DNA of 44,989 bases. It comes from CAZMUQ01 sp964569845. GTDB taxonomy: Archaea; Thermoproteota; Bathyarchaeia; Hecatellales; Hecatellaceae. Location of the stretch: contig CAZMUQ010000008.1 in assembly GCA_964569845.1 (NCBI GenBank), forward strand, positions 1 to 44,989, given 5' to 3'. Made by a program: the position numbers and the translations under genes. Each line of letters opens with the position of its first letter. Position 1 is the first letter of the stretch. Positions 26,484 to 34,444 of the stretch are shown one piece after another. The notes under the pieces are model-generated. The model saw only the letters and a list, made by a program, of their open reading frames with translations, did not search any database and was not told the origin of the DNA.

Positions 26484-26997
26484 GATGTTTCATGGATAAG
26501 TACTCTGATATTGTTTCCATAAGCTTATTTTGAATCTTCTTTAGTGTTTCAGGATCCTGTTCTTCAACATAATCTCTTAGCTTATTTGAAACTTCTATTG
26601 CTTGAAGTAAAAGGGTTGTTGAATCGGCTATTTTAAGGTATCCTAGGAGAAAAATTGTGAAAATAGACCTTATTATATTCATTTTGGCTTGTTTTAAAGT
26701 CCTATTAAATGCTCCTCTGCTAATTTTTCCTTTTAATCTCATTTCTGCTTTTTCTTCAGTTTTTATTCTTTTTTCTTGATAATTAGTGGATAAAATTTCA
26801 ATTAGAACAGTTTCCAACTGTATTTTTGTTAGATGGCTGTTTTCTAAGAGTATTTTTAATATTTTGTCATTTTCTAAGCTTCTTAGCAAATTTTGTACCT
26901 CATTTGGGTTCTGCAAACTAGCTTTCACTCTCCCTTTTCCAGTGGATACAGTTTTGTATACACTTTTAGAAGTTATAAGCTTAACCAAGTCATCCAA
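26479..26997 (-). CDS. Uncharacterised helical protein, possible HTH
   Basis: A 172-residue, all-helical protein without transmembrane segments. A segment at about 55-95 (SHLTKIQLETVLIEILSTNY then KGKISRGAFNRTLKQA) reads like a helix-turn-helix with SRGAFNRTL as recognition helix; the following RSIFTIFLLGYLKIA is a hydrophobic core helix. The C-terminal helices are typical of dimerisation. It sits between the HD phosphohydrolase gene (14 bases away) and the palindrome cluster. It may be the protein that binds those palindromes. No named family could be assigned with confidence. Confidence 0.5.
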   Translation of the reverse strand: MDDLVKLITSKSVYKTVSTGKGRVKASLQNPNEVQNLLRSLENDKILKILLENSHLTKIQLETVLIEILSTNYQEKRIKTEEKAEMRLKGKISRGAFNRTLKQAKMNIIRSIFTIFLLGYLKIADSTTLLLQAIEVSNKLRDYVEEQDPETLKKIQNKLMETISEYLSMKHL

Positions 26998-27011
26998 AAA
27001 ATTGTATACTA

Positions 27012-28313
27012 CTACATGGAAATTTTCTCAGAGATAGATTTTCTTCCAAAAAGTCTTTCGCATACCCTAATAACCTTATCACGATGTTCAGGTAATGTAT
27101 ACACTCTAACAATATCTATAAACTCTGAGAGTGTAGCTAAGAGAGGTGAGATATCTTTAATCTTTTGAGTAACAATTCCTTCAGGAGTTTTCCTGTATAC
27201 TAAAATCTCTGAACGTTTTCTTTCAATAGGATTTACTGGTACTGATGGAACCTGAGGAACATCAATTACAATATAATCTGAGTCGATTCCTGCTTCGTCA
27301 CCTATTTCTGATTCAATCTTTTTTCGTATACTCTGTTTATTGATAAGATTTGTTAGAAAATTGTTTCTTTGATGAATTACTACCTCATATGTGCTTTTAA
27401 ACAATCTTCTTTTCTTTAAGTTAGAAAAGATCTTATAAGATTTCGAAAGTTTTTCTTCCTTTTCATTTTTTAATGATTCTAAACCAACTAAAACCTTATA
27501 GTCATCAAGCTGAAGGAAGTCTTCTAACGATTTTAATGGATACAAACCTAATTTTTCATGGGCAAAATCCATACATCTAGATATCATAATGTTTGCTGCT
27601 CTTACTGCTCTGTGAAAATAAACAACATTAAACATTTCAATTCTTGCTATAATGTAGGATTCTAAAACTCCGAAAGCTCCAGAATAATCTGCAGCTATAT
27701 TATTACCTACAAGGTCTAATGATTCTATTAATCTAAAAAGGTCTATTTTTCCATATTCAACACCTGCAAAATATGAGTCACGTAGCAGATAATCCATAAT
27801 ATCTGAGGAAAAATGCCCTGCAATAACTTGGTTAAGAAATTTTTTATTTTTTTCTAATTTACCTACAGCTAGCTCTGAAATTTTTCTCTTAGAGTATCCA
27901 TGTTTTTCAAGGATATCTCCAATTTCAGTTTCTCTTATTATTCTTTGACTCAAATCTTCATGAGTTAGATTGCTATATTTATCTAAAATATCCTCATAAA
28001 CATGAGAAAATGGTCCGTGGCCAATATCGTGAAGTAATCCTGCAAGTCTAAGTTCTTGAACCTCATCTCTTGATATATACCCTTTTTCTAAAAGGTGATT
28101 TCCAATTAAACCTGAAACATGCATAACACCTATAGAATGGAGAAATCTTGAGTGAACTGCCCCTGGATATGTTAATTCTGCAACTGCAAGCTGTTTTATT
28201 CTTCTAAGTCTTTGGAATGGTGCTGAGTCAATTATGCTTTTTTCAATTTCTGTAAAGTGAATATAACCATGAACAGGGTCTTTTATTTCTCCAACCTTTT
28301 TTAGTAGGAACAT
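27012..28313 (-). CDS. HD-domain phosphohydrolase, SAMHD1/dGTPase-like
   Basis: A 433-residue HD-superfamily protein. N-terminal KDPVHGYI and FQRLRRIKQL, then RFLHSIGVMHV, the HD pair LLHDIGHGPFSH (His95, Asp96) and SSDIMDYLLRDSYFAGVEYG are the SAMHD1-like signature. Relatives hydrolyse dNTPs to nucleosides and triphosphate, tuning dNTP pools, though some act on other phosphoesters. The C-terminal 150 residues with VPQVPSVPVNPIERKRSEI are typical for this branch. With PolD and Orc1 in the same region, a dNTP-pool role fits. It is followed at 14 bases by the unknown 172-residue gene. Confidence 0.82.
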   Translation of the reverse strand: MFLLKKVGEIKDPVHGYIHFTEIEKSIIDSAPFQRLRRIKQLAVAELTYPGAVHSRFLHSIGVMHVSGLIGNHLLEKGYISRDEVQELRLAGLLHDIGHGPFSHVYEDILDKYSNLTHEDLSQRIIRETEIGDILEKHGYSKRKISELAVGKLEKNKKFLNQVIAGHFSSDIMDYLLRDSYFAGVEYGKIDLFRLIESLDLVGNNIAADYSGAFGVLESYIIARIEMFNVVYFHRAVRAANIMISRCMDFAHEKLGLYPLKSLEDFLQLDDYKVLVGLESLKNEKEEKLSKSYKIFSNLKKRRLFKSTYEVVIHQRNNFLTNLINKQSIRKKIESEIGDEAGIDSDYIVIDVPQVPSVPVNPIERKRSEILVYRKTPEGIVTQKIKDISPLLATLSEFIDIVRVYTLPEHRDKVIRVCERLFGRKSISEKISM

Positions 28314-28330
28314 TATTATTATCCTCTTAA

Positions 28331-28666
28331 CTATTCTAAGCTTCTTATAAGCTCAAGTAAAACTTTACTAATATGAACATCATCTCCATTATAAATAAAG
28401 ACGGATGAAAATGCTATCTTATTAAATTTTGAAGATAAATATTCTGCTAAAAGTCTTGCAAGATTCATGTTTTTATGCCCAAAAACTACTGTTGATGTTG
28501 AGGGTGTTAAACCTGTTTTTGGTGTTGCTATAGCTATTGTACCAATCTTAACCTTATCTTTTTCAAAGAAAAATCCAAAAACAGCATTTTCAAATTCTAC
28601 AATATAGGCTGTGTAACTTCTTTCCCTGAATTCTGTAGATTTTATGGAGGTTTTTGGGAAACTCAT
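28331..28666 (-). CDS. Possible proteasome assembly chaperone 4-like protein
   Basis: A 111-residue alpha/beta protein. The order YIVEFENAVFGFFFE, IGTIAIATPKTG, then TSTVVFGHKNMNLARLLAEYLSSKFNKIAFSSVFI resembles the PAC4 family, in which a strand and Thr/Ser-rich turn precede a long helix and a final strand. Archaeal PAC4-like proteins exist but are little studied. The gene is 17 bases upstream of the HD gene on the same strand. Assignment is from pattern only; it could be an unrelated small alpha/beta protein. Confidence 0.45.
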   Translation of the reverse strand: MSFPKTSIKSTEFRERSYTAYIVEFENAVFGFFFEKDKVKIGTIAIATPKTGLTPSTSTVVFGHKNMNLARLLAEYLSSKFNKIAFSSVFIYNGDDVHISKVLLELIRSLE

Positions 28667-28724
28667 AAGGCTGAAGCCATCCTTATTTATCTAGATTTCA
28701 CCATAGAATTTAAGGGTTAAAGCT

Positions 28725-29381
28725 ATGGTTAAAAGGAGAAAGTGGATGCTTAGGGTTTTAAGTGTTTTAGAAAAACATTTTGGCGAAATTAATTTTAATC
28801 TTGGTGACCCCTTTAAACTCTTGGTTGCAACAGTTTTAAGTCAGCATACCTCGGATAGGAATAGTATTAAGGCTTTTAAAAGTTTAGAGGAAAAGATTGG
28901 AGTTAAGCCTGAGATTCTTGCAGAAAAAAGTGTTAAAGAGATAGGTTTAGCTATAAGGCCTGCAGGCTTATGGAGAGTTAAAGCTAGAAAGATTAAAGAG
29001 CTTTCAAAAATTGTTCTAAAGAAGTTTGATGGTAATCTTTTAACTCTTAAAAACTTACCATTAAAAAAGGTTAGAAAACTTTTACTTGAACTTCCTGGTG
29101 TTGGTGAAAAAACTGCTGACGTTTTTCTTGTTTTTGGGCTAGGTAAACCTGTTTTCCCCGTTGATACGCATCTTTTTACCTTAGCTAAGAGGCTTCAAAT
29201 TTCAGATTCTAAGGATTATAGTGGTGTTAAAGCTGCTTATGAGAAGCTTATACCTTCAAAGTTGAGGGGTAAAGCTCATCTTTTACTTCTGCACTTAGGT
29301 AAAAGCTACTGTACTGCTGGAAAACCTAAATGTAGTGTTTGTCCAATTTCAAGGCTTTGTCCTTACCCGGAAAAAGTTTAA
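28725..29381 (+). CDS. nth: Endonuclease III (HhH-GPD, [4Fe-4S])
   Basis: A 218-residue DNA glycosylase/AP lyase. The helix-hairpin-helix LPGVGEKTADVF carries the catalytic Lys129, and Asp147 lies in PVDTHLF. Four cysteines C196, C203, C206 and C212 follow the C-x6-C-x2-C-x5-C iron-sulfur loop spacing of the family. It removes oxidised pyrimidines and cleaves abasic sites. The LSQHTSDRN segment differs from the usual LSQQTTDKN. The DUF99 gene starts 13 bases downstream, suggesting a repair operon. Confidence 0.92.
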   Translation: MVKRRKWMLRVLSVLEKHFGEINFNLGDPFKLLVATVLSQHTSDRNSIKAFKSLEEKIGVKPEILAEKSVKEIGLAIRPAGLWRVKARKIKELSKIVLKKFDGNLLTLKNLPLKKVRKLLLELPGVGEKTADVFLVFGLGKPVFPVDTHLFTLAKRLQISDSKDYSGVKAAYEKLIPSKLRGKAHLLLLHLGKSYCTAGKPKCSVCPISRLCPYPEKV

Positions 29382-29394
29382 TCTTGGTGATTTT

Positions 29395-29958
29395 ATGATT
29401 AGAGTTTTAGCTGTTGAAGATGGAGGATTCCCTATTGAGGCTTTTTCCTATAAAAAAAGAAATATTAAAGCCTTTTTTGTTGGTGTTTTAGTTGAAGATT
29501 TTAGAGTTAGGGATGTTTACATTTTTAGGATTTTGGTTGATGGTCGAGATGCAACAGAAAAACTTATGGAAATGCTTAAAATATGTGGGAGTATGGTTGA
29601 TATTATAATGTTGCCGTCAATAGCTTATGCTGGATTTAATCTTGTAAATCCTTTGGTAATTTGGGAGAAATTTAAAATCCCAATTGTAGTTGTAAATCCA
29701 AAAAAGCCCAACTTGGAAGCAATAAAAAATGCTCTCCAGCTTCATTTTAAAGATTGGGAAGAGAGATTCAAAATTTTTTGCAGGGTTGGGCAACCATCAC
29801 CTATTAACGTTAACAATAAAACATTATACGTCTACATGTTTGGTTTAAATCCTGAAAAAGCTGGAGAGATAATTAAAAAGTTAATAGTTTTTGGAAAAAA
29901 ACCTGAACCTTTAAGAATAGCAAAAAAGATAGCTCAAGGATTAGGTTATGTAAGGTAA
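29395..29958 (+). CDS. DUF99 family protein (EndoV-like nuclease fold)
   Basis: A 187-residue DUF99 protein: MIRVLAVEDGGF opening with a carboxylate cluster, VLVEDFRVRDVYIFRILVDGRDATEKLMEML, DIIMLPSIAYAGFNLVNP and IPIVVVNPKKPN. DUF99 proteins are related to endonuclease V, and an archaeal member was described as an endonuclease acting at deoxyuridine. The ATG at 29395 with a TTGGTGA site is chosen; a longer reading frame from 29335 would run through the end of nth. The neighbour nth supports a base-lesion repair role. Activity here is inferred. Confidence 0.8.
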   Translation: MIRVLAVEDGGFPIEAFSYKKRNIKAFFVGVLVEDFRVRDVYIFRILVDGRDATEKLMEMLKICGSMVDIIMLPSIAYAGFNLVNPLVIWEKFKIPIVVVNPKKPNLEAIKNALQLHFKDWEERFKIFCRVGQPSPINVNNKTLYVYMFGLNPEKAGEIIKKLIVFGKKPEPLRIAKKIAQGLGYVR

Positions 29959-30051
29959 GTAGTGTTCAATAAAGTGGAGATTTTTTCCTATGTCCAAAAA
30001 ATTGAAGGCTTAAAACTGATTTAACGCTTTTTAAGATTGATAAAATTTTTC

Positions 30052-30465
30052 TTACCTCTTTTTTCTTATTTCAATTAAACCGTTTTTTAAAATTTTTACG
30101 TAATCTCCTGTTCTAATTACCTTGATTGGATCTTTTTTAAGCTTATCTATTAATGGTATGTTTGCTAATGCACATCCAGATGCAATAATTACTTCTGTTT
30201 CCCTGTTTATTATTGCTTTAGGTGCTGTTCCAAGCTTAGCCATGGAGTAGATTACGTAAGCCCCAACACTGCTACCCTTTCCGTAAGGGAAAACTAAGAT
30301 TTTACCTGTGATTTTAGCATTTTCAAGTTCATGTCCCTTCTCGATGATTAAACCTGTTTTAGGGTTTACTCCACCAAAAAAGGATATTGGCTGGCTTGTT
30401 ACCAGAGCAAACCCTTCACTTTCACCTTTAACTAAACTTCTACCTTTAACTCTTAGGATCCTCAA
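30052..30465 (-). CDS. Phosphomevalonate dehydratase small subunit (aconitase X swivel)
   Basis: A 137-residue swivelling domain of aconitase X: GESEGFALVTSQPISFFGGVNPKTGLII, then GKILVFPYGKGSSVGAYVIYSMAKLGTAPKAIIN and the terminal DYVKI strand. In archaea this protein pairs with the large subunit to dehydrate (R)-5-phosphomevalonate to trans-anhydromevalonate 5-phosphate. Its start overlaps the large-subunit stop by four bases, so translation is coupled. The neighbouring UbiD decarboxylase supplies the next step. Identity is firm by family and context. Confidence 0.9.
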   Translation of the reverse strand: MRILRVKGRSLVKGESEGFALVTSQPISFFGGVNPKTGLIIEKGHELENAKITGKILVFPYGKGSSVGAYVIYSMAKLGTAPKAIINRETEVIIASGCALANIPLIDKLKKDPIKVIRTGDYVKILKNGLIEIRKKR

Positions 30466-31664
30466 TTTTCAACAGCAAATTTTACACATTCTTCTAAACT
30501 TTTAACTTTAACTTTAAACCCCATATTTTTAAGGTAATATGCGGCTTTAGCTGAATCTGTAATAATGCCCTTAATTTTAAATTTTTCAATTGGTGCAACA
30601 ACCATGCAAGTATCCCTTAAGACAAAGCCTCCACACTTTAAGATTTTACTTATAATCCCAAGTTTTTCAGCTTTAGCATAAACTCTCTTGGAAGTTGAAA
30701 CATAAAATTTTTTAACAATTTTTTTATTATTTAAAGATTTGCTTAAATTTTTAAGTTGAGTTAGACTGTAGTGTGGGCATCCTAGAAAGATAGAGTTAAA
30801 ATCTTCCTCACCTGAATTTAATTCTTCAAGGCATCTTTTAATTTCAAATCTTGAAACTTCAAATTTTTCTAAATTCTTTAACAACCCTTTTTTACTAAAG
30901 ATTTTAGCTTCAGGTGTTATTTCTTCCACATGGTATAAGGCTATATTCCCTGAAGAAGCTAAACCTGAACCTAAAATTTTAAGCTCATCTAAATTATTCA
31001 CGTTTAAACCTGAAAAAATTGGTACGCTGTTTGGAAATACTTTACCTATAAAATAGCCTAAAATGCTAAGTTCTGACTGGTTTAAAGGTTTAAATTTAAC
31101 TTTAATATGTATAGTTGGTTTTCTGTTTTCGCTTAGATGGTATCCATAGTAGGGAGTTTTACCTGTTAAAGCTGAGGCTAAAGCTGATAAGCCGCTTTCC
31201 CTATTTGTTCTGGCTGCTAAAACAGAGTTAGCGTAGATTGCTGCTGAAGTTTCAGCCCATGCAATATTTTCACCCATTTTAGGTTTATTCCCAGCAAGGT
31301 AGGGTGTGCAGGTGCATTCACATCGGGCTCCAATCTTATTAAAAAGGCTTAGAATTTTAAACTGTTTTTTAGCAAAATCTTTATCTATGTTAAGCTTAAA
31401 CCATAAGCTTCTATCCATACCCATAGGGTTAATAGTTGTTTTAACTTTAACCCTAACATTTTCAACTGTGAATTCTTTAAGAAGCTTTAAGCCAAAATCA
31501 CCAATATTCTTGTAAGATACTCCTGAAATATGGCAACTTTTAACATTGATAAGTTTTTTTGCTTCAAAAAGTTCACCAACAGTTACAAGTAAACGCATAC
31601 ATTTTGCTAAAACCTCACCATATTCACCATCAAGCATTTTTTCTTCTTCACGTTTAAGATACAA
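30462..31664 (-). CDS. Phosphomevalonate dehydratase large subunit (aconitase X)
   Basis: The 400-residue catalytic part of aconitase X. Seen: VNVKSCHISGVSYKN, KVKTTINPMGMDR, CECTCTPYLAGNKPKMGENIAWAETSAAIYANSVLAARTNRESG with cluster-type cysteines, GCPHYSLTQL and a C-terminal TDSAKAAYYLKNMG. This matches archaeal PMDh-L with an expected [4Fe-4S] cluster. The window also encodes the small subunit and decarboxylase, completing the dehydratase/decarboxylase shunt of the archaeal mevalonate pathway. Start ATG at 31664, 13 bases after the permease gene ends. Confidence 0.92.
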   Translation of the reverse strand: MYLKREEEKMLDGEYGEVLAKCMRLLVTVGELFEAKKLINVKSCHISGVSYKNIGDFGLKLLKEFTVENVRVKVKTTINPMGMDRSLWFKLNIDKDFAKKQFKILSLFNKIGARCECTCTPYLAGNKPKMGENIAWAETSAAIYANSVLAARTNRESGLSALASALTGKTPYYGYHLSENRKPTIHIKVKFKPLNQSELSILGYFIGKVFPNSVPIFSGLNVNNLDELKILGSGLASSGNIALYHVEEITPEAKIFSKKGLLKNLEKFEVSRFEIKRCLEELNSGEEDFNSIFLGCPHYSLTQLKNLSKSLNNKKIVKKFYVSTSKRVYAKAEKLGIISKILKCGGFVLRDTCMVVAPIEKFKIKGIITDSAKAAYYLKNMGFKVKVKSLEECVKFAVEN

Positions 31665-31677
31665 GAAAATTAAACCT

Positions 31678-32928
31678 CTACTCTCTTCTTAAAGCTACTA
31701 CAGGGTCAAGTTTTGAAGCTCTCCATGCAGGATAAAAACCAGCAATAGCACTTACAATAACGGAGAAAATCCAAATAAAAAGTAATCCTCCAGGAGAATA
31801 TACTGGAGTTATTCTTACTGAATATTCTGCCCCTATTGGTAGGTTAAGTAAAATGTAGCCTAAACCAACCCCAAATATTAACCCTAAACTTGCACCAACA
31901 ATCCCTATTACTACTGCTTCACCTAGAAAAAGCACCATAATAGTGCTATTTTTAAACCCTAAAGCCTTTAAAACACCAATTTCTCTTGTTCTCTCAATAA
32001 CAGAGGTAAATAATGTTGTAACTATACCTACAGCTGCAACAATAAGGGATACTGCAGCAATACTTAAAAGAAAGACAGAAAAACCTGACATAACCTTTTG
32101 AATAGTTGCAACTGCAGACTTCTGCGACATAACTCCAATATTTCCATGATACATTTCTCTAATTTTTTCAGCAACTTGCTCAGTTATATCTACAGATTTT
32201 GTTACAACACAAATAGCATCATACTTTCCACTAGTTTCAAAAAGTGAGGCTGCAGCTACCGGGGAAATTACTACTGCACGTTCAAATTCAACAGCAGCAC
32301 CAACACCATGCTCCTTTAATATACCCTTAACCACAAAACTTCTACTTTTTGTTTCAACTTTTTGGACACCTGTAACTTCTTTAATAACATTATACTCTAA
32401 GGTTACAACCTGCCCAAGCCTAACAAGGGGTGTAGTTCTACCTGGAGGCTGCTTAATTGTATGTCCTACAACAAGCCCTGTAGCATCATAGGGTGAAACA
32501 AATTGTCCTTCTTCTAATTCTAGGGTTGGTGTTATTTTAAGAACTTTTGTTTGGTCAACTCCTGTTACTGTTACACGCATCTCTTGGCCTCCAACCTTTA
32601 ATGTTGCATAGCGTATTATAACTGGAATAACATCATCAACTCCAGGTATTTGCTTAATCCTTGTAACAGTTCCTTGGTTTAGCTCTGTAGGGTTTGTTTG
32701 ACTTCCACCAGAACCGGTTCTTATTACAGGTGCTTTTGTTACTATTAAAACGTTGGGTGCAAGATTTTGGAGAGCTTCAGTAACATAAGCATTCATACCT
32801 TCCCCCATACCGTTAATAGAAACCATTAAACCTGAACCTATGATAACCATCAGTATTGTTAAAGCTGACCTAAGTTTCCTATCTTTTAAAGCTTCGAAGG
32901 AAAAGCGAAGAAACTCTAAGATATTCAA
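31678..32928 (-). CDS. ABC transporter permease, MacB/FtsX type
   Basis: A 416-residue permease with an N-terminal helix (about 18-40, ALTILMVIIGSGLMVSING), a large extracytoplasmic domain (about 45-275) and three C-terminal helices (about 280-310, 330-360, 375-400), the MacB/FtsX layout. The FTSVIERTREIGVLKALGFKNSTI coupling helix is typical of the family. It is embedded in the lipid operon between the UbiD decarboxylase (42 bases) and PMDh-L (13 bases), although its likely ATPase and COG1361 partners lie 15 kb away. Such systems often move lipids, lipoproteins or peptides; the cargo is unknown. Confidence 0.82.
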   Translation of the reverse strand: MNILEFLRFSFEALKDRKLRSALTILMVIIGSGLMVSINGMGEGMNAYVTEALQNLAPNVLIVTKAPVIRTGSGGSQTNPTELNQGTVTRIKQIPGVDDVIPVIIRYATLKVGGQEMRVTVTGVDQTKVLKITPTLELEEGQFVSPYDATGLVVGHTIKQPPGRTTPLVRLGQVVTLEYNVIKEVTGVQKVETKSRSFVVKGILKEHGVGAAVEFERAVVISPVAAASLFETSGKYDAICVVTKSVDITEQVAEKIREMYHGNIGVMSQKSAVATIQKVMSGFSVFLLSIAAVSLIVAAVGIVTTLFTSVIERTREIGVLKALGFKNSTIMVLFLGEAVVIGIVGASLGLIFGVGLGYILLNLPIGAEYSVRITPVYSPGGLLFIWIFSVIVSAIAGFYPAWRASKLDPVVALRRE

Positions 32929-32970
32929 TTTACCTACAAAACTTTAAAATGTTTATAGCCCTTATAACCT

Positions 32971-34329
32971 TTAAATTTTAAAATTAAGCTTGCTAAGAAT
33001 ATCTTTAACTTTTTGATTTTCAGGTATTTTAGCTTTTTCAAATTTTTCTTTAGGCTTATTAAGCGGAATTGTAGCATCAAATCCAGCTTTACATGTTAAG
33101 CCTGTTTCCTGTTCTGCTGATGGGTCTAAGCTTGAACCTCTAACATTTTTAATGATTATTAAATCTTCATCTGCTTGGAAGCGTGTAGCTAAGGCCCATT
33201 CAACCGTCGAGAGATTATCTACATCAATATCTTCATCAACAACAATTACATGTTTAACACTTGGATGAGCTGAAAATGCGGCTAAAATTGCATTTTTGCT
33301 ATCTCCTTCAATCTGCTTTTTAAGTGATATAACTACATGAAGCCAACCGCATCCTCCATCAGTAAGTCTAACAGCTTTAACTGTTGGAACAACATTTCTT
33401 ACTGCCTCCCATATTTTAGCTTCTCTTGCTAAGCCCATAAGCAATTTATGCTCAAATCCAGCTGGAATTAATGCTTGATATATACAATCACTTCTACGTA
33501 AAACATTTACAACCTCTACTAAAGGTTGAAGTCTAACAGCATCGTAGGTTCCTGTAATATCAACGAAGGGTCCCTCTTCAACTAACTTATTAAGTAGGAT
33601 ACGTGCTTCAAAAATTATCTCTGAATTTGCTGGAGCTCTAGCATTAACATTCTCACACTCAATAAGCTTTAATTCTCCGTTAAGCATCCTGTTTGCAACA
33701 TCAAACTCACTAACACCAAAAGGTGCTGGAGAAGAAGCTGCAAGTAAAATTGCAGGATGATTTCCTATTGAAATTGCAATATCAAGGGTATTTTTGCCTT
33801 TATCTTTAGCTATTTGGCAAAGTTTGTATAAGTGTCGTGGAACAATTCTTATAGCTAAATGTTTTTCATCTAAAACTTGGAGCCTATGAATAGAAACATT
33901 TTCAACTTCTTCATTATCAGGGTTTTTAGCTGAAATTATGGCTGAGGTTACATATGGATATTTGTCACAATTATAATGAATTAAAATTGGAAACTTCTTA
34001 AGGTTAGGTTTCTCCTTAACCTCTTTAACTTCCCCATCCTCAACAATTTTAGTTTTCAGAGGATTTTTTAATGCTTCAAGAATTTTATCATAAAGTTTTT
34101 CTTCATTAATATTTAAAGCTCTACAAATTCTTTCCCTACTACCACAAATACCCGCAACAACCGGGATTTTTGCTTCTTTAACTTTTTCAAACATAACTGC
34201 CTTGTATGGTTCAAGCTTTTTAGTTATGAAAGGAATCTCAAATTTAACTGAAACTTCTTCTTTAATTCTTAAAGCTTTATTTTCCTTTTCTAGAAGGTTA
34301 AAAAATTCTCTTAAACTTGGCTTTTTCAT
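32971..34329 (-). CDS. UbiD-family decarboxylase, probable anhydromevalonate phosphate decarboxylase
   Basis: A 452-residue prenylated-FMN-dependent UbiD protein. Characteristic segments are VENVSIHRLQVLDEKHLAIRIVPRHLY, GNHPAILLAASSPAPFGVSEFDVA, EGPFVDITGTYDA and AKIWEAVRNVVPTVKAVRL, with the ETGLTCKAGFDATIP end common to archaeal members. With aconitase X in the same operon it most likely removes CO2 from trans-anhydromevalonate 5-phosphate to give isopentenyl phosphate. The UbiX flavin prenyltransferase it needs is not in the window. A role in another decarboxylation (menaquinone-like) is less likely given the neighbours. Confidence 0.87.
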   Translation of the reverse strand: MKKPSLREFFNLLEKENKALRIKEEVSVKFEIPFITKKLEPYKAVMFEKVKEAKIPVVAGICGSRERICRALNINEEKLYDKILEALKNPLKTKIVEDGEVKEVKEKPNLKKFPILIHYNCDKYPYVTSAIISAKNPDNEEVENVSIHRLQVLDEKHLAIRIVPRHLYKLCQIAKDKGKNTLDIAISIGNHPAILLAASSPAPFGVSEFDVANRMLNGELKLIECENVNARAPANSEIIFEARILLNKLVEEGPFVDITGTYDAVRLQPLVEVVNVLRRSDCIYQALIPAGFEHKLLMGLAREAKIWEAVRNVVPTVKAVRLTDGGCGWLHVVISLKKQIEGDSKNAILAAFSAHPSVKHVIVVDEDIDVDNLSTVEWALATRFQADEDLIIIKNVRGSSLDPSAEQETGLTCKAGFDATIPLNKPKEKFEKAKIPENQKVKDILSKLNFKI

Positions 34330-34376
34330 TTAACTATCCCCATAAAGCTAATATCAAGTTAACTTGCCCTTATCTT

Positions 34377-34435
34377 TAGCTATGAAGAAGGCTTCTAGTT
34401 CTGATTTATGATGAAGGCTAGATTACCTGAGCATC
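34377..34435 (+). ncRNA. C/D box guide sRNA
   Basis: Located in the 115-base gap between the UbiD and UbiA genes and on the opposite strand to both. Box C is ATGAAGA (34382-34388, one change from consensus), D' is CTGA (34401-34404), C' is ATGATGA (34408-34414, perfect) and D is CTGA (34427-34430). The two guide spacers are each exactly 12 nt and D' to C' is 3 nt, the standard archaeal geometry. Flanking GC/GC could form a short terminal stem. Such RNAs guide 2'-O-methylation by fibrillarin with L7Ae and Nop5. Being antisense to the lipid operon transcript, it must avoid or survive pairing with that RNA. Confidence 0.8.
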
Positions 34436-34444
34436 AAGTAAAGC

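Noticed and set aside
26930..26949. A third ORB-like core (TATCCACTGGAAAAGGG on the minus strand)
   Set aside because: It lies inside the 172-residue gene, the spacing of core to G-string differs from the two good boxes, and the match is weak.
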